Shown piece by piece: positions 27,151-36,146 of a stretch of DNA of 64,000 bases (its first letter is position 1; every line of letters starts with the position of its first letter). The notes beneath the pieces were generated by a model that made no database searches, had not been told where the DNA came from, and saw only the letters and a program-made list of their open reading frames with translations. The position numbers and the translations under genes were made by a program. Source of the stretch: Tropicimonas sediminicola. Its GTDB lineage: Bacteria; Pseudomonadota; Alphaproteobacteria; Rhodobacterales; Rhodobacteraceae. Where the stretch lies: positions 434,001 through 498,000 of the forward strand of contig NZ_FZOY01000001.1 in the NCBI RefSeq assembly GCF_900188335.1, given 5' to 3'.

Positions 27151-27502
27151 CGCTTGCCTCCGTCTCGTCGTTCCGCCCGAGCCACTGCATCAGCAGGCCG
27201 GTGACCGCGATCGTTAGCAGCGTGCTGACCACCAGCGCGGCGCCCAGCGGGGCGAGGGCCGCGCCGAGCAGTTCGACATGCAGGATCACTCCGGCACCGG
27301 CGGGGACGAACAACAGCGACATCGCGCCCTGCAGACCGCCGGCCACCTCGCCGAGGGGCTCCGGCACCCGGCCCCGCACCATCAGGAACAGGAACAGCAG
27401 GACCATGCCCAGCACCGGCCCGGGGATCGGCAGGCCGAGCAGCCCGACACCGATTTCGCCAAGCAGCTGGCAGAGAAAGATCAGCGTCAGGTAGTTGAGC
27501 AT
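27143..27502 (-). CDS. lrgA: CidA/LrgA-family holin-like protein
   Basis: A 119-residue protein with four membrane helices: LIFLCQLLGEIGVGLLGLPI, PGPVLGMVLLFLFLMV, and LFVPAGAGVILHVEL match the CidA/LrgA pattern. First gene of the lrgAB pair. The Lrg/Cid system's role in alphaproteobacteria is not settled. It follows the terminator of rplY, so it has its own promoter, not identified. Confidence 0.87.
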   Translation of the reverse strand: MLNYLTLIFLCQLLGEIGVGLLGLPIPGPVLGMVLLFLFLMVRGRVPEPLGEVAGGLQGAMSLLFVPAGAGVILHVELLGAALAPLGAALVVSTLLTIAVTGLLMQWLGRNDETEASDD

Positions 27503-27550
27503 GTCGGGGCCTCTTCTGCGGTCTCGTTCATATGGCCGGTGCGGCCGGCC

Positions 27551-27593
27551 GGAAAGGAAAGGGGCCCCGCCGGCCTGTTGCCTGCGGAGCCCC
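27551..27593 (-). terminator. Intrinsic terminator of rplY (minus strand)
   Basis: On the minus strand GGGGCTCCGC (27593-27584) pairs with GCGGGGCCCC (27570-27561) with one A-C mismatch, followed by TTTCCTTTCC (27560-27551). The tail is almost the same as that of the rpsA terminator in this window. Confidence 0.75.
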
Positions 27594-27646
27594 GATCCGT
27601 TCGATTGCCCTGGGATCTGCGACGGGCGCGATCCCGGAGGCGCCGA

Positions 27647-28276
27647 TCAAGCTTCGGCGTCTTCCTCGGCCTCTTCCGTCTCTTCGTCGCCGCCGCTCGC
27701 GCTCAGGCCCGAGGGGGCCGAGATCGAGGCGATGTTGAAGTCGCGGTCGATGGTCGGCTTGGCGCCTTCCGGCAGTTTCACCATCGAGATCGAGACGTGG
27801 TCGTTGATGTCGAGACCTTCAAGCGAGATCTCCACCTTCTCGGGGATGTCGCCGGCGGTCACCACCAGTTCGATCTCCGGACGCACCACGGTCAGCACGC
27901 CGCCGCGCTTGAGGCCGGGGCTCTTGGCTTCGTCGGTGAACTCGACGGGGATGAACAGGTTGACCTTCGAGGTGCGGCGCAGACGCATGAAGTCGACATG
28001 GGTCGGCAGGTCCTTCACCACGTCGCGCTGAACGCCGCGGCAGATCACGCGGACATCTTCCTGGCCTTCCACCTTCATGTTGAACAGCGTCGACAGGAAG
28101 CGGCCTGCCTTGAGGTACTGCATCAGCTTGTTGAAGGGGATGTTGATGGCAACCGGCTCTTCGCCGCCGCCATAGATGATTCCGGGCACGAGGCCCTCAC
28201 GACGAGCTTGACGAGCGGCCCCCTTGCCTGTCCCCGTACGTACCTCGGCGTGAAGATCGGGAATCTCACCAGCCAT
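27647..28276 (-). CDS. rplY: 50S ribosomal protein L25/general stress protein Ctc
   Basis: A 209-residue bL25 of the long CTC type, binding 5S rRNA. The N-terminal L25 domain has the family signature [20 protein letters not shown] (about 7-26) and [15 protein letters not shown]. The C-terminal TL5-like beta domain extends to about 190, and an acidic tail ends [16 protein letters not shown] good intrinsic terminator follows. Confidence 0.95.
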   Translation of the reverse strand: MAGEIPDLHAEVRTGTGKGAARQARREGLVPGIIYGGGEEPVAINIPFNKLMQYLKAGRFLSTLFNMKVEGQEDVRVICRGVQRDVVKDLPTHVDFMRLRRTSKVNLFIPVEFTDEAKSPGLKRGGVLTVVRPEIELVVTAGDIPEKVEISLEGLDINDHVSISMVKLPEGAKPTIDRDFNIASISAPSGLSASGGDEETEEAEEDAEA

Positions 28277-28509
28277 TGGTATTCTCCTGAGTTGCGGGCA
28301 TCCTCCAAGGGTGTATGCCCAGGTGTATGGAAGCGTGCCGTATAGGCGCGATTCGCCTTGATGGGAAGGGGGAATCGGCCCTCGCCCGCGGGCTGCGGCG
28401 TTTGCGGGCGCCCTGATCGTGGATCACCCGTCAGCCGGCGCCGCGCAATCCGTCCGAACCGTGACGCCTGCCGCCGCCCTGGCGCGCTGCCGCTGGGAAT
28501 GCAGCCGGG

Positions 28510-31116
28510 TCAGGCGGCCCGTCTCCGCAGGGCGATGGTCGCGACCAGTTCCGGCACGATGATCAGCGGCAGGGTGAGCGCGCCGATCATCTGCCAATGC
28601 GCGAGCGAGAGCGCCTCGGTGCGCAGCAGCGTCTGCAGCGGCGGCCAGTAGATCGCCGCCAGTTGCAGGCCCACCATCGACACGATGGCAACGAGCAGGA
28701 GCGGGTTGGAGAACCAGCCGATCCGCCAGCAGGGATCCCGGAGCGACCGGAAGGCGAAGACGCTGCTCTTCTCGAACAGGACCATCGCGGTGAAGGCGGC
28801 GGTGCGGGCCAGCACCTCTCCCTGCGGCAGCAGCGTGTAGAAGATCCAGAGGCTCGCCCCGCCGGTGTAGAGGCCGAACAGCACCAGCAGGATCAGCCCC
28901 GCCCGGTCGAGGATCGGCTCGCCCTTGTCGCGGGGCGGGCGCTTCATCTGGCCAGGTTCGGCCTTTTCCAACCCGAGCGCGATGGCGGTGACGCCGTCGG
29001 TGATAAGGTTCATCCAGAGGATCTGCGTCGCGAGGAAAATCAGCGGCCCCCCGATCAGCAGGTTGGCGAGGATCGCGATCACCTCGCCCGCGTTGGACGC
29101 CAGCAGGTAGCGGACGAACTTCTTCACGTTGTCGAACTGGCGCCGTCCCTCGCGGATCGCCCGGACGATGGTGGCGAAATTGTCGTCGAGCAGCACCAGG
29201 TCCGAGGCGCCCTTGGCAACGTCGGTGCCGCGCTGGCCCATCGAGATGCCGATATCGGCCTGTTCCAGCGCCGGGGCGTCGTTCACCCCGTCGCCTGTCA
29301 TCGCCACGACCTGGTTGCGGGCCTGCAGGGTGCGGACGATCCGCATCTTGTTGGCGGGCGCGGTGCGGGCAAAGATCACCTCGCCCTGCAGCGCGGTGTC
29401 GAGCGCTTCGTCGCTCATCTTCTCCAGTTCCGCGCCGGTGATGGCGTGGCTGGCCGGCAGGTCGAGCTCGCGGGCGATGGCGGTTGCGGTCAGAGGGCTG
29501 TCGCCGGTGATCATGATCACACGGATCCCGGCGCCGCGCGCGCCGGCGATGGCGCCGCGCACTTCCGGGCGGGGCGGGTCGATCAGGCCCACGAGGCCGA
29601 GGAACGTCAGCTCCCGTTCCTCGGCATGGACAGCGCCCGGTTCGGTGCCGGCGCGGGCAAGCGCGATGACTCTCAGCCCTTCGGCGGCCATGGTCTCGTA
29701 GGCGTTGCGGATCAGGCGGCGGCTCGCCAACCCCAGTGGTTGCAGCCCCTCCGCTGCGACGAGGCTCGTGCAGACCTCGAGCACCTGTTCCGGCGCGCCC
29801 TTCACATGCAGCACCCCGCCATGCGACCCCTCGGCGATCACCGACATGCGCTTGCGCTCGCTGTCGAACGGGATTTCGCCGCGGATGGTGGCGGGGTCGG
29901 GAGGCGCGATCCAACCCTTCATCGCAAGCGTGACAAGTGCGCCCTCGGTTGGATCGCCGGTCATTTCCCAGCCGTCGCCGGTGTGGTCGACATGGGCGTG
30001 GTTGCAGGTGATGGCGGTTTCGAGAAGTGCGCCGAGCAGCGGATCGTCGTCGCCGCGGACCGGGCCGTCCGGGCTTTCGATGCGGCCTGCGGGGTCATAG
30101 CCCGTGCCGGTGACCTCGTAGCTGCCCGCCGGGGTCCAGACCCGGGTGGCGGTCATCTTGTTCTCGGTCAGGGTGCCGGTCTTGTCGGTGCAGATCACCG
30201 AGGCGGCGCCGAGCGTCTCCACCGCCTGGAGCCGCCGCGCCAGCGCCTTCTGCCGCACCATCGCGGAGGCCCCGAGCGCCAGTGTGATGGTCACCACTGC
30301 CGGCAGTCCCTCAGGCACCATCGCCACGGCCAGCGAGAGCCCCGTCAGGACCATCTCTATCGGCGCCCGCCCGGTCAGCACACCGACCACGGCGACGGCG
30401 GCGGCGATCCCGACCGCGGCCACGCCGAGCTGGCGCGCGAGCCGTCCGATGCCGATCTGGAGCGTCGTCGGCAGTTGCTCCGCCTCGCCGGTCAGGCCGG
30501 CGATCCGACCGAACTCGGTGGCGCCGCCGATGGCCGTCACCAGCCCCTCGGCGCGACCCGCGGCCACGGAGGTGCCCATGAAGGCGCGGGTGGCCGTGTC
30601 GTCCGCGGGGGCCGCGGCCTTTCGACCTGCGCGTTTCTCGATCGGTACGGATTCGCCCGTCAGGACGCTCTCGTCGATCCTCAGGTTCAGTGCCGTGACG
30701 AGGCCAAGGTCGGCGGGGACGTTGTCGCCCGCGTCGAGTACAACGAGGTCGCCCGGCACCAGGGTCCGGGCCTCGACCGGCTGTTCGCGCCCGTTGCGCA
30801 CCACGCGGGTCATCGGCGAGAGCATGGAGCGCAGCGCCTGGATCGCCGTCTCTGCGCGCCATTCCTGCACGAAGCCGAGTACGCCGTTCAGCGCCACCAC
30901 CAGCCCGATCGCGATGGCGTCCACAGTCTCTCCGAGAAACAGCGCGATGCCGGCGGCGACGATCAGGATCAGCACGAGGACGGAGGTGAACTGGCGCGCG
31001 AGTACCGCCCAGGGCGAGGTCGGTTTCTGCTCGGGCAGGGTGTTCCAGCCGTGTTCGGCGCGACGCCGCTCCACCTCGTCCGAGGTCAGCCCCGTCGGGC
31101 GGTCGGTGGCGTGCAT
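28510..31116 (-). CDS. Cation-transporting P-type ATPase (P2A, Ca2+/Mn2+ type)
   Basis: An 868-residue inner-membrane pump. The N-terminal cation_ATPase_N domain is followed by the actuator (TGES in VLTGESVPIEKR), TM4 with the P2A motif VPEGLPAVVTI, the phosphorylation site CTDKTGTLTENKM (about residue 320), the hinge GDGVNDAPALEQADIGI and TM6 MNLITDGVTAIALGLE. PEGLP plus NxxxD places it nearer to PMR1/SERCA-like Ca2+ or Mn2+ pumps than to heavy-metal or K+ pumps. ATG 31116 was chosen for its AGGAGGGGG. An FNR-like box lies 60-75 bases upstream. Confidence 0.9.
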   Translation of the reverse strand: MHATDRPTGLTSDEVERRRAEHGWNTLPEQKPTSPWAVLARQFTSVLVLILIVAAGIALFLGETVDAIAIGLVVALNGVLGFVQEWRAETAIQALRSMLSPMTRVVRNGREQPVEARTLVPGDLVVLDAGDNVPADLGLVTALNLRIDESVLTGESVPIEKRAGRKAAAPADDTATRAFMGTSVAAGRAEGLVTAIGGATEFGRIAGLTGEAEQLPTTLQIGIGRLARQLGVAAVGIAAAVAVVGVLTGRAPIEMVLTGLSLAVAMVPEGLPAVVTITLALGASAMVRQKALARRLQAVETLGAASVICTDKTGTLTENKMTATRVWTPAGSYEVTGTGYDPAGRIESPDGPVRGDDDPLLGALLETAITCNHAHVDHTGDGWEMTGDPTEGALVTLAMKGWIAPPDPATIRGEIPFDSERKRMSVIAEGSHGGVLHVKGAPEQVLEVCTSLVAAEGLQPLGLASRRLIRNAYETMAAEGLRVIALARAGTEPGAVHAEERELTFLGLVGLIDPPRPEVRGAIAGARGAGIRVIMITGDSPLTATAIARELDLPASHAITGAELEKMSDEALDTALQGEVIFARTAPANKMRIVRTLQARNQVVAMTGDGVNDAPALEQADIGISMGQRGTDVAKGASDLVLLDDNFATIVRAIREGRRQFDNVKKFVRYLLASNAGEVIAILANLLIGGPLIFLATQILWMNLITDGVTAIALGLEKAEPGQMKRPPRDKGEPILDRAGLILLVLFGLYTGGASLWIFYTLLPQGEVLARTAAFTAMVLFEKSSVFAFRSLRDPCWRIGWFSNPLLLVAIVSMVGLQLAAIYWPPLQTLLRTEALSLAHWQMIGALTLPLIIVPELVATIALRRRAA

Positions 31117-31176
31117 GGCTTGACCCCCTCCTGCCGGTGCGCCCGACCGGCAAAGCATGGCCTGTTTACCGGGACA

Positions 31177-31190
31177 TTGACCTCAATCAA
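31177..31190. promoter_or_regulatory. FNR/FixK-type box between the P-type ATPase and a phasin-like gene
   Basis: TTGAC-CTCA-ATCAA (31177-31190) differs from the FNR consensus TTGAT-N4-ATCAA at a single position. It is framed by a direct repeat of GGACATTG (31172-31179 and 31191-31198). It could serve either divergent gene. The consensus is known; the regulation is inferred. Confidence 0.6.
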
Positions 31191-31261
31191 GGACATTGTT
31201 CTGACCCCGCGTCAGTTTCCGAGGTGTCTACGGACGAATCGCGCTTGGGGAGGGGCGGGAT

Positions 31262-31612
31262 ATGAACGAAGCTCCAGGGGTCGCACCCATGGCCAATGCA
31301 GAGCGCATGGCCGAACTGCTTTCGGACTGGCAGCGGGCCGGTATGGGGGCGCTCGCCTGGATGAACCCGGTATGGGTTCGCAGCATGACGGAGATGGGCA
31401 ACGAAATGATGCAATTCAGCTCCGACCGGATCCGGGAGGGGATCCGGTTCCAGGGCGAGATCCTGCAATGCTGCGACCCGGTCGCATTTCGCGAGATCCA
31501 GGGGCGGTATCTGAAGACGGCCTTTGAACAGTACAGTGCCGAGACGGGCAAACTGGTTCGTATGAACCGGGCGGCGCTGGACGAGGTGACAGGTCGTTCG
31601 AGCGGCAGCTGA
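31262..31612 (+). CDS. Phasin-family-like protein
   Basis: A 116-residue, almost wholly helical protein. The segment IRFQGEILQCCDPVAFREIQ followed by YLKTAFEQYSAETGKLVRMN matches the phasin_2 pattern (FQ...L.CxDPxE...Q..F....FEQY..ET.KL). Phasins coat PHA granules; some relatives simply bind membranes or proteins. It is far from the pha genes at 54-58 kb, and follows an FNR-type box. A terminator lies 83 bases downstream, so it is monocistronic. Confidence 0.7.
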   Translation: MNEAPGVAPMANAERMAELLSDWQRAGMGALAWMNPVWVRSMTEMGNEMMQFSSDRIREGIRFQGEILQCCDPVAFREIQGRYLKTAFEQYSAETGKLVRMNRAALDEVTGRSSGS

Positions 31613-31694
31613 TCGCTGCCTTCGGCGCGTGTGTCGGGGAGGGCCCGAAAGGGGCGGCACGCGCTTCTCGCCGAAATGAACCGCACTCCTGGCC

Positions 31695-31730
31695 GCCGCC
31701 CTGCCTTCGATGGCGGGGCGGCGTTTCCCT
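31695..31730 (+). terminator. Intrinsic terminator after the phasin-like gene
   Basis: An 11-bp stem GCCGCCCTGCC (31695-31705) with GGCGGGGCGGC (31712-31722; one G-U), a 6-base loop and GTTTCCCT tail. Confidence 0.75.
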
Positions 31731-32553
31731 TGCCCGGGGCACGTCCGAAGGCCGGTCTGCCGGTCCCGCTGCGGACAGGCCGGTTTTTCGCAATCAGTCG
31801 CGCTGACGAAGTCGCCACCCGGTTGGGTGGCAATTTGCCCCATGGCGCGCGGCTTGCGGCGCGCTTGGCGCTGGATCGTCGGAAGGCGAGGTTTTCAGAT
31901 TTGTAGGGTCTGCCAGTCACCTGGCTCATGCCTCGTTGAGGTGCCGGGCGTGTCGCCGGCGGCCCGACTCACTTCACGATCCGGCCGGCCGCCGCGCCCG
32001 ACGCCATTGGGAGGCCGCTCAAGGGCCGTTTGGGGCGCCAGATCGGGGCTCGGGAGGCGTGGCACATTGCCGCCAGTGCGAGCGCTAACCCGGCTGGTTT
32101 CGGCCTCTCAGAGGCGAAAAACGGCCGCGTTCGGGCGCTTCCGGAGCCTGAAAACCGGATCGCCGGCGGGTGCTGGAAGGGGCCGGGTAGTCGGGTTTTG
32201 CGGCCCTTGGCGCAACCGCGAAAACGGCGGGAAATCGTTGTGGCATTGGGGGCTGCGGAGTTGCTGCAGGTGCGAAGCAGGTGGCTTGAGTCCGGTCCGC
32301 TTCCGTCACGCCGCTGCCGTCAGAAGGCCGGGCTTTGCCGGGCCGCAGGCGGCCGGTCTGGCGATGACGGACCTGGGGGCGGCCATGCACAATCGTCAGG
32401 GGTGGGGGGATTTGCCGGGTGACAACAGTGCCTATGTGGGTATGACCACGTTCGGGGCTTCGTCCCCGGCAAGGACCATTACCGCATTTCGGCAATACGG
32501 CCGAGTCCGTAGGCGATGCCGCAATGTCCCTACTCTGAAATGAGGAACTGACC
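31731..32553. other. 823-base region without a recognisable gene
   Basis: After the phasin terminator and before gap I find no open reading frame with credible codon use, no signal peptide and no domain match on either strand. The readings that exist are Arg/Gly-rich shadow translations. Hairpins such as CCGGGC-TTTG-CCGGG-like (near 32330) occur, and the last 60 bases are likely the gap promoter region. It could be a decayed gene or hold an unannotated RNA. Confidence 0.5.
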
Positions 32554-33555
32554 ATGACAGTGAAAGTAGCCATCAACGGTTTCGGACGGATCGGCCGCAA
32601 CGTGCTTCGCGCGATCGTCGAGAACGGCCGTGACGATATCGAAGTTGTGGCGATCAACGATCTGGGACCGGTCGAGACCAACGCACACCTCATCCGCTTC
32701 GACTCCGTGCACGGCCGCTTCCCCGGCACCGTGACCACGACCGAGGACACCATCGACGTCGGCCGCGGCCCGATCAAGGTCACCGCCATCCGCGATCCGA
32801 AGGAACTGCCCTGGGACGGCGTCGACATCGCGATGGAATGCACCGGCATCTTCACCGCCCGCGACAAGGCCGCCCTGCACCTCGAGAACGGCTCCAAGCG
32901 CGTTCTGATCTCCGCTCCCGGCGCCGGCGCCGACAAGACGGTCGTGTTCGGCGTCAACGATGACGTGCTGACCTCCGAGGACCTCGTCGTCTCCAACGCC
33001 TCCTGCACCACCAACTGCCTCTCCCCGTTTGCCAAGGCGATCAACGACGCCATCGGCATCGAGAAGGGCATGATGACGACGATCCACTCCTACACCGGCG
33101 ACCAGCCGACGCTGGACACGCTGCACAAGGACCTCTACCGCGCCCGTGCCGCCGCGATGTCGATGATCCCGACCTCAACCGGCGCCGCCAAGGCCGTTGG
33201 CCTCGTGCTGCCGGATCTGAACGGCAAGCTGGACGGTTTCGCCATGCGGGTTCCGACGCCGAACGTCTCGGTTGTCGACCTGAAGTTCATCGCCAAGCGT
33301 GAGACCACGGTGGAAGAGATCAACGCCGCCGTGAAGGCCGCGGCCGATGGCCCGATGAAGGGCGTTCTGGGCTACACCACGCTGCCGAACGTCTCCATCG
33401 ACTTCAACCACGACCCGCATTCCTCGATCTTCCACATGGATCAGACCAAGGTCATGGACGGCACGCTCTGCTCGGTCCTGTCCTGGTATGACAACGAATG
33501 GGGCTTCTCCAACCGCATGGCCGACACCGCCGTCGCGATGGGGAAACTGATCTGA
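32554..33555 (+). CDS. gap: Glyceraldehyde-3-phosphate dehydrogenase, type I
   Basis: A 333-residue enzyme oxidising GAP to 1,3-bisphosphoglycerate (or the reverse in gluconeogenesis). The N-terminal NAD site is [16 protein letters not shown], the catalytic Cys (about 151) lies in [15 protein letters not shown], and the His region in [16 protein letters not shown]. Codon use is notably C-biased, as in highly expressed genes. It is separate from rpe by 355 bases. Confidence 0.97.
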   Translation: MTVKVAINGFGRIGRNVLRAIVENGRDDIEVVAINDLGPVETNAHLIRFDSVHGRFPGTVTTTEDTIDVGRGPIKVTAIRDPKELPWDGVDIAMECTGIFTARDKAALHLENGSKRVLISAPGAGADKTVVFGVNDDVLTSEDLVVSNASCTTNCLSPFAKAINDAIGIEKGMMTTIHSYTGDQPTLDTLHKDLYRARAAAMSMIPTSTGAAKAVGLVLPDLNGKLDGFAMRVPTPNVSVVDLKFIAKRETTVEEINAAVKAAADGPMKGVLGYTTLPNVSIDFNHDPHSSIFHMDQTKVMDGTLCSVLSWYDNEWGFSNRMADTAVAMGKLI

Positions 33556-33659
33556 GGATCTGAACGGAGGGCGCCTTCCGCTCCCTGACCTGGTCGCGGC
33601 GTTTCACGACCTGCGCGGCTTGGAACGGGAGGAGGCGCCACCCTTGCTGAACGACATGC

Positions 33660-33697
33660 GGCGCTCCCGGTTTTCCCGGGGGCGCCGTTCCTGTTCC
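33660..33697 (+). terminator. Hairpin in the gap-rpe spacer (probable terminator)
   Basis: An 11-bp stem, GGCGCTCCCGG (33660-33670) with CCGGGGGCGCC (33676-33686; one U-G), a 5-base loop and GTTCCTGTTCC tail. It lies 105 bases after the gap stop; the rest of the 355-base spacer shows no gene. Confidence 0.55.
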
Positions 33698-33910
33698 GGT
33701 TCGGGCGTCGTGGGCGACACGGTTTCGGGCCGGCGGGCCGGCGGGCGATCTGACGTCGCGATTTTCGCCAATGCGGGGCTTCCGTTCCCGAAGCGCAGGG
33801 CCTATCGAGTTTTCCGACCATGCCGGCAGGGGGCCTCGGCCCTTGTGCAGGGGAGGCGAGGCAGGCAGCGCCCCCTTTGGGGGCCGTTCGAGACAACAGG
33901 GAGACCAGCA

Positions 33911-34609
33911 ATGACCTTCGACCGTTCCATCAAGATCGCGCCGTCGATCCTGTCGGCCGATTTCGCGAATTTCGGGCAGGAGATCCGGGCCATCGAGGCG
34001 CAGGGATGCGACTGGGTCCATGTGGACGTGATGGACGGCCATTTCGTGCCGAACCTGACCTTTGGCCCGCCGCTGGTGAAGGCGATCCGCCCGCATGTGA
34101 AAACGGTGATGGACGTGCACCTGATGATCGCGCCGGTCGATCCCTATATCGACGCCTTCGCCGAGGCCGGCAGCGACGTGATCACCGCCCATCTCGAGGC
34201 GGGACCGCATATCCATCGCACGCTGCAGGCGATCCGGGCTGCGGGCTGCAAGGCCGGGCTGGCGCTGAACCCGGGGACCGGCATCGAGGACGTGGAATAC
34301 CTGCTGGACATGGTCGACCTGGTCTGCGTGATGACGGTGAACCCGGGGTTTGGCGGTCAGAAGTTCATCCATTCCCAGGTGGAGAAGGTGCGCCGCCTGC
34401 GGGAGATGATCGGCGACCGTCCGATCCATATCGAGATCGACGGCGGCATCACGCCCGAGACCGCGCCGCTGATGGCGGAGGCCGGGGCGGACGTTCTGGT
34501 GGCCGGGTCGGCGGTGTTCAAGGGCGGGTCCGTCGATAACCCGGCGCCCTACGGCGAGAACATCAGGGCGATCCGGTCAGCCGCCGAGGCGGCGCAGCCC
34601 GGCGCCTGA
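33911..34609 (+). CDS. rpe: Ribulose-phosphate 3-epimerase
   Basis: A 232-residue TIM-barrel enzyme interconverting ribulose-5-phosphate and xylulose-5-phosphate. Landmarks: KIAPSILSADFANFGQEI, VDVMDGHFVPNLTFGPPL (catalytic Asp), MDVHLMI (His) and NPGFGGQKF near 145, with IEIDGGITPETAPLMAEAGA later. ATG 33911 was chosen for length and because relatives begin this way; longer readings are spurious. Two sugar-phosphate-type HAD genes follow about 2 kb downstream. Confidence 0.96.
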   Translation: MTFDRSIKIAPSILSADFANFGQEIRAIEAQGCDWVHVDVMDGHFVPNLTFGPPLVKAIRPHVKTVMDVHLMIAPVDPYIDAFAEAGSDVITAHLEAGPHIHRTLQAIRAAGCKAGLALNPGTGIEDVEYLLDMVDLVCVMTVNPGFGGQKFIHSQVEKVRRLREMIGDRPIHIEIDGGITPETAPLMAEAGADVLVAGSAVFKGGSVDNPAPYGENIRAIRSAAEAAQPGA

Positions 34610-34713
34610 CCCGGGGCGCGGTCAAGGTCGGGGAGGGCGAATCGTGCTATCCTTCGACCGGACCGCCGCGAACGGCGGCGATCCCTCGATGTGCGAACGT
34701 GAGGGAGGCAAAC

Positions 34714-35049
34714 ATGAAACCTGTGGTTCTTCTTGTCGGGCGTCTGCCGGACGTGGTGAACACCGTCGCGCGGGAGTTGGAGGATCTGCCAATCCAGTGG
34801 CTCGGCGCTCATAGCCGCGAGGAGGTGATCGCGCAGCTGGAGGCGGAGCCGAACATTCGGAGCGTGGTTGTCGGCGCGGGGCTGGACGATGCCGTGCGGG
34901 GCGACCTCGTCGGAGTGATCGCCTCCCGGCGGCCCGATCTGTGCATCCATTTCAAGGACAGGCTGTCCGGGCCGGCTGGCATGGCGCCCTTCGCGCGCCG
35001 GGTGGTCGAGACGGAAATGCTGCATTGGAAGGTGATCGATACAGCATGA
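34714..35049 (+). CDS. Hypothetical protein, possibly receiver-like
   Basis: A 111-residue protein of unknown function starting at ATG 34714 after GAGGGAGG. MKPVVLLVGRLPDVVNTVAR and the alternating beta/alpha pattern (NIRSVVVGAGLDDAVRGDLV, then VIASRRPDLCIHFKD) look like a Rossmann-type or degenerate receiver fold, without the receiver phospho-Asp. No homologue is recalled with confidence. It stands between rpe and the metallo-beta-lactamase-fold operon. Confidence 0.55.
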   Translation: MKPVVLLVGRLPDVVNTVARELEDLPIQWLGAHSREEVIAQLEAEPNIRSVVVGAGLDDAVRGDLVGVIASRRPDLCIHFKDRLSGPAGMAPFARRVVETEMLHWKVIDTA

Positions 35050-35103
35050 TGGCCCGCCGGGATCCTGGCGGATCTGCGGGTATCGGGTCTTCCGCATATT
35101 GTC

Positions 35104-35119
35104 ATTCATAAAATTGAAT
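35104..35119. promoter_or_regulatory. ATTC-N8-GAAT palindrome (SqrR/BigR-type operator candidate)
   Basis: ATTC-ATAAAATT-GAAT (35104-35119), flanked by C and G so that the arms are CATTCA / TGAATG. This is the form reported for SqrR, the persulfide-sensing ArsR-family repressor of Rhodobacter capsulatus. TAAAAT (35109-35114), a good -10 candidate, lies within it, as an operator for repression would. It is 39 bases before the next gene. Confidence 0.6.
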
Positions 35120-35157
35120 GCGAGCATGGATTCCTCGGAGACAGGGGAGGACATCCG

Positions 35158-36081
35158 ATGGAACTGACTCGACGCGGGATGATGCAGGGTGCCTTGGCGG
35201 GCGCGACCGCCGGTGCCCTTGGCTTGCGGGCAGGATGGGCGCGGGCGGCGCTCGAGCTTAGCGGTGCAACGGTGGAGGTGCTGAGCGATGGCCACCTGAT
35301 GTTGCCGGCTGAATTCATCTTTGGCCCGATGCCCGGGGAGGAACTGGCCGGCGTGCTGCAGCCCTTCGGGATGGAGCCCGCCGCGGCGCTGACGCCGGAG
35401 TGCAACGTGACGCTGCTGCGCAAGGACGACATGGTGGTACTGTTCGATGCGGGCGCCGGCGCGACCTTCCAGGACAGCGCGGGCCGGCTGGGCGAGGCGC
35501 TCGACGCGGCGGGAGTGGCGCCGGAGGAGATCACCCATGTCGTCTTTACCCACGGCCATCCCGACCACCTCTGGGGTGTGCTGGACGATTTCGACGAGCC
35601 GTTCTTCTCCGGGGCGCAGCATCTGATCGGCAAGGCGGAATGGGACTACTGGATCGATCCGAAGACGGTGGAGAGCATCGACGCCGGCCGCACCGCCTTT
35701 GCCGTGGGCGCGCAGCGGCGGCTGGCGCTGATGGAGGATTCGATGACCTTCTTCGGGGACGGGGAGGAGATCCTGCCGGGGGTGGCCGCGCACATGACCC
35801 CCGGCCACACGCCGGGCCACATGTCCTTCGAGATCCGCGCCGGCAACGAGAGCGTCATGGTGATCGGCGACGCGATCGGCAACCATCACGTGGCCTTTGC
35901 CCGGCCGGACTGGCTGTCGGGTTCCGATCAGGACCAGCCCATGGCGGCAGCAACCCGCAGCGCCCTGATGGATCGTTTGGCATCGGAGCAGATGCGTTTC
36001 GTGGGCTTTCACCTGCCCGGCGGGCTCGGGCGTGCGGAGCGCGACGGATCGTCATATCGTTTCGTGGGCGAGAACGCATAA
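35158..36081 (+). CDS. Tat-exported metallo-beta-lactamase-fold hydrolase
   Basis: A 307-residue periplasmic MBL-fold protein. The N-terminus MELTRRGMMQGALAGATAGA is a twin-arginine signal (RR at 5-6; cleavage near residue 30, ARA). The zinc motif is THGHPDH (HxHxDH, about residue 136), with further ligands in MTPGHTPGHMSF and VIGDAIGNHH. The fold is shared by lactonases, glyoxalase II, and the sulfur-related SoxH/persulfide dioxygenase types; substrate unknown. It is the first gene of a likely four-gene operon and has an ATTC-N8-GAAT operator-like sequence before it. GGGGAGGA precedes the ATG. Confidence 0.85.
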   Translation: MELTRRGMMQGALAGATAGALGLRAGWARAALELSGATVEVLSDGHLMLPAEFIFGPMPGEELAGVLQPFGMEPAAALTPECNVTLLRKDDMVVLFDAGAGATFQDSAGRLGEALDAAGVAPEEITHVVFTHGHPDHLWGVLDDFDEPFFSGAQHLIGKAEWDYWIDPKTVESIDAGRTAFAVGAQRRLALMEDSMTFFGDGEEILPGVAAHMTPGHTPGHMSFEIRAGNESVMVIGDAIGNHHVAFARPDWLSGSDQDQPMAAATRSALMDRLASEQMRFVGFHLPGGLGRAERDGSSYRFVGENA

Positions 36082-36146
36082 ACCCGAAGGTGCACGCGGG
36101 CGGGCCCTGATGCCCTTCGCCACCGCATCGACAGGAGGTGCAGAAC

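Noticed and set aside
28597-31527. A 976-codon plus-strand open reading frame opposite the P-type ATPase
   Set aside because: Shadow of the ATPase; the antisense translation has no family motif.
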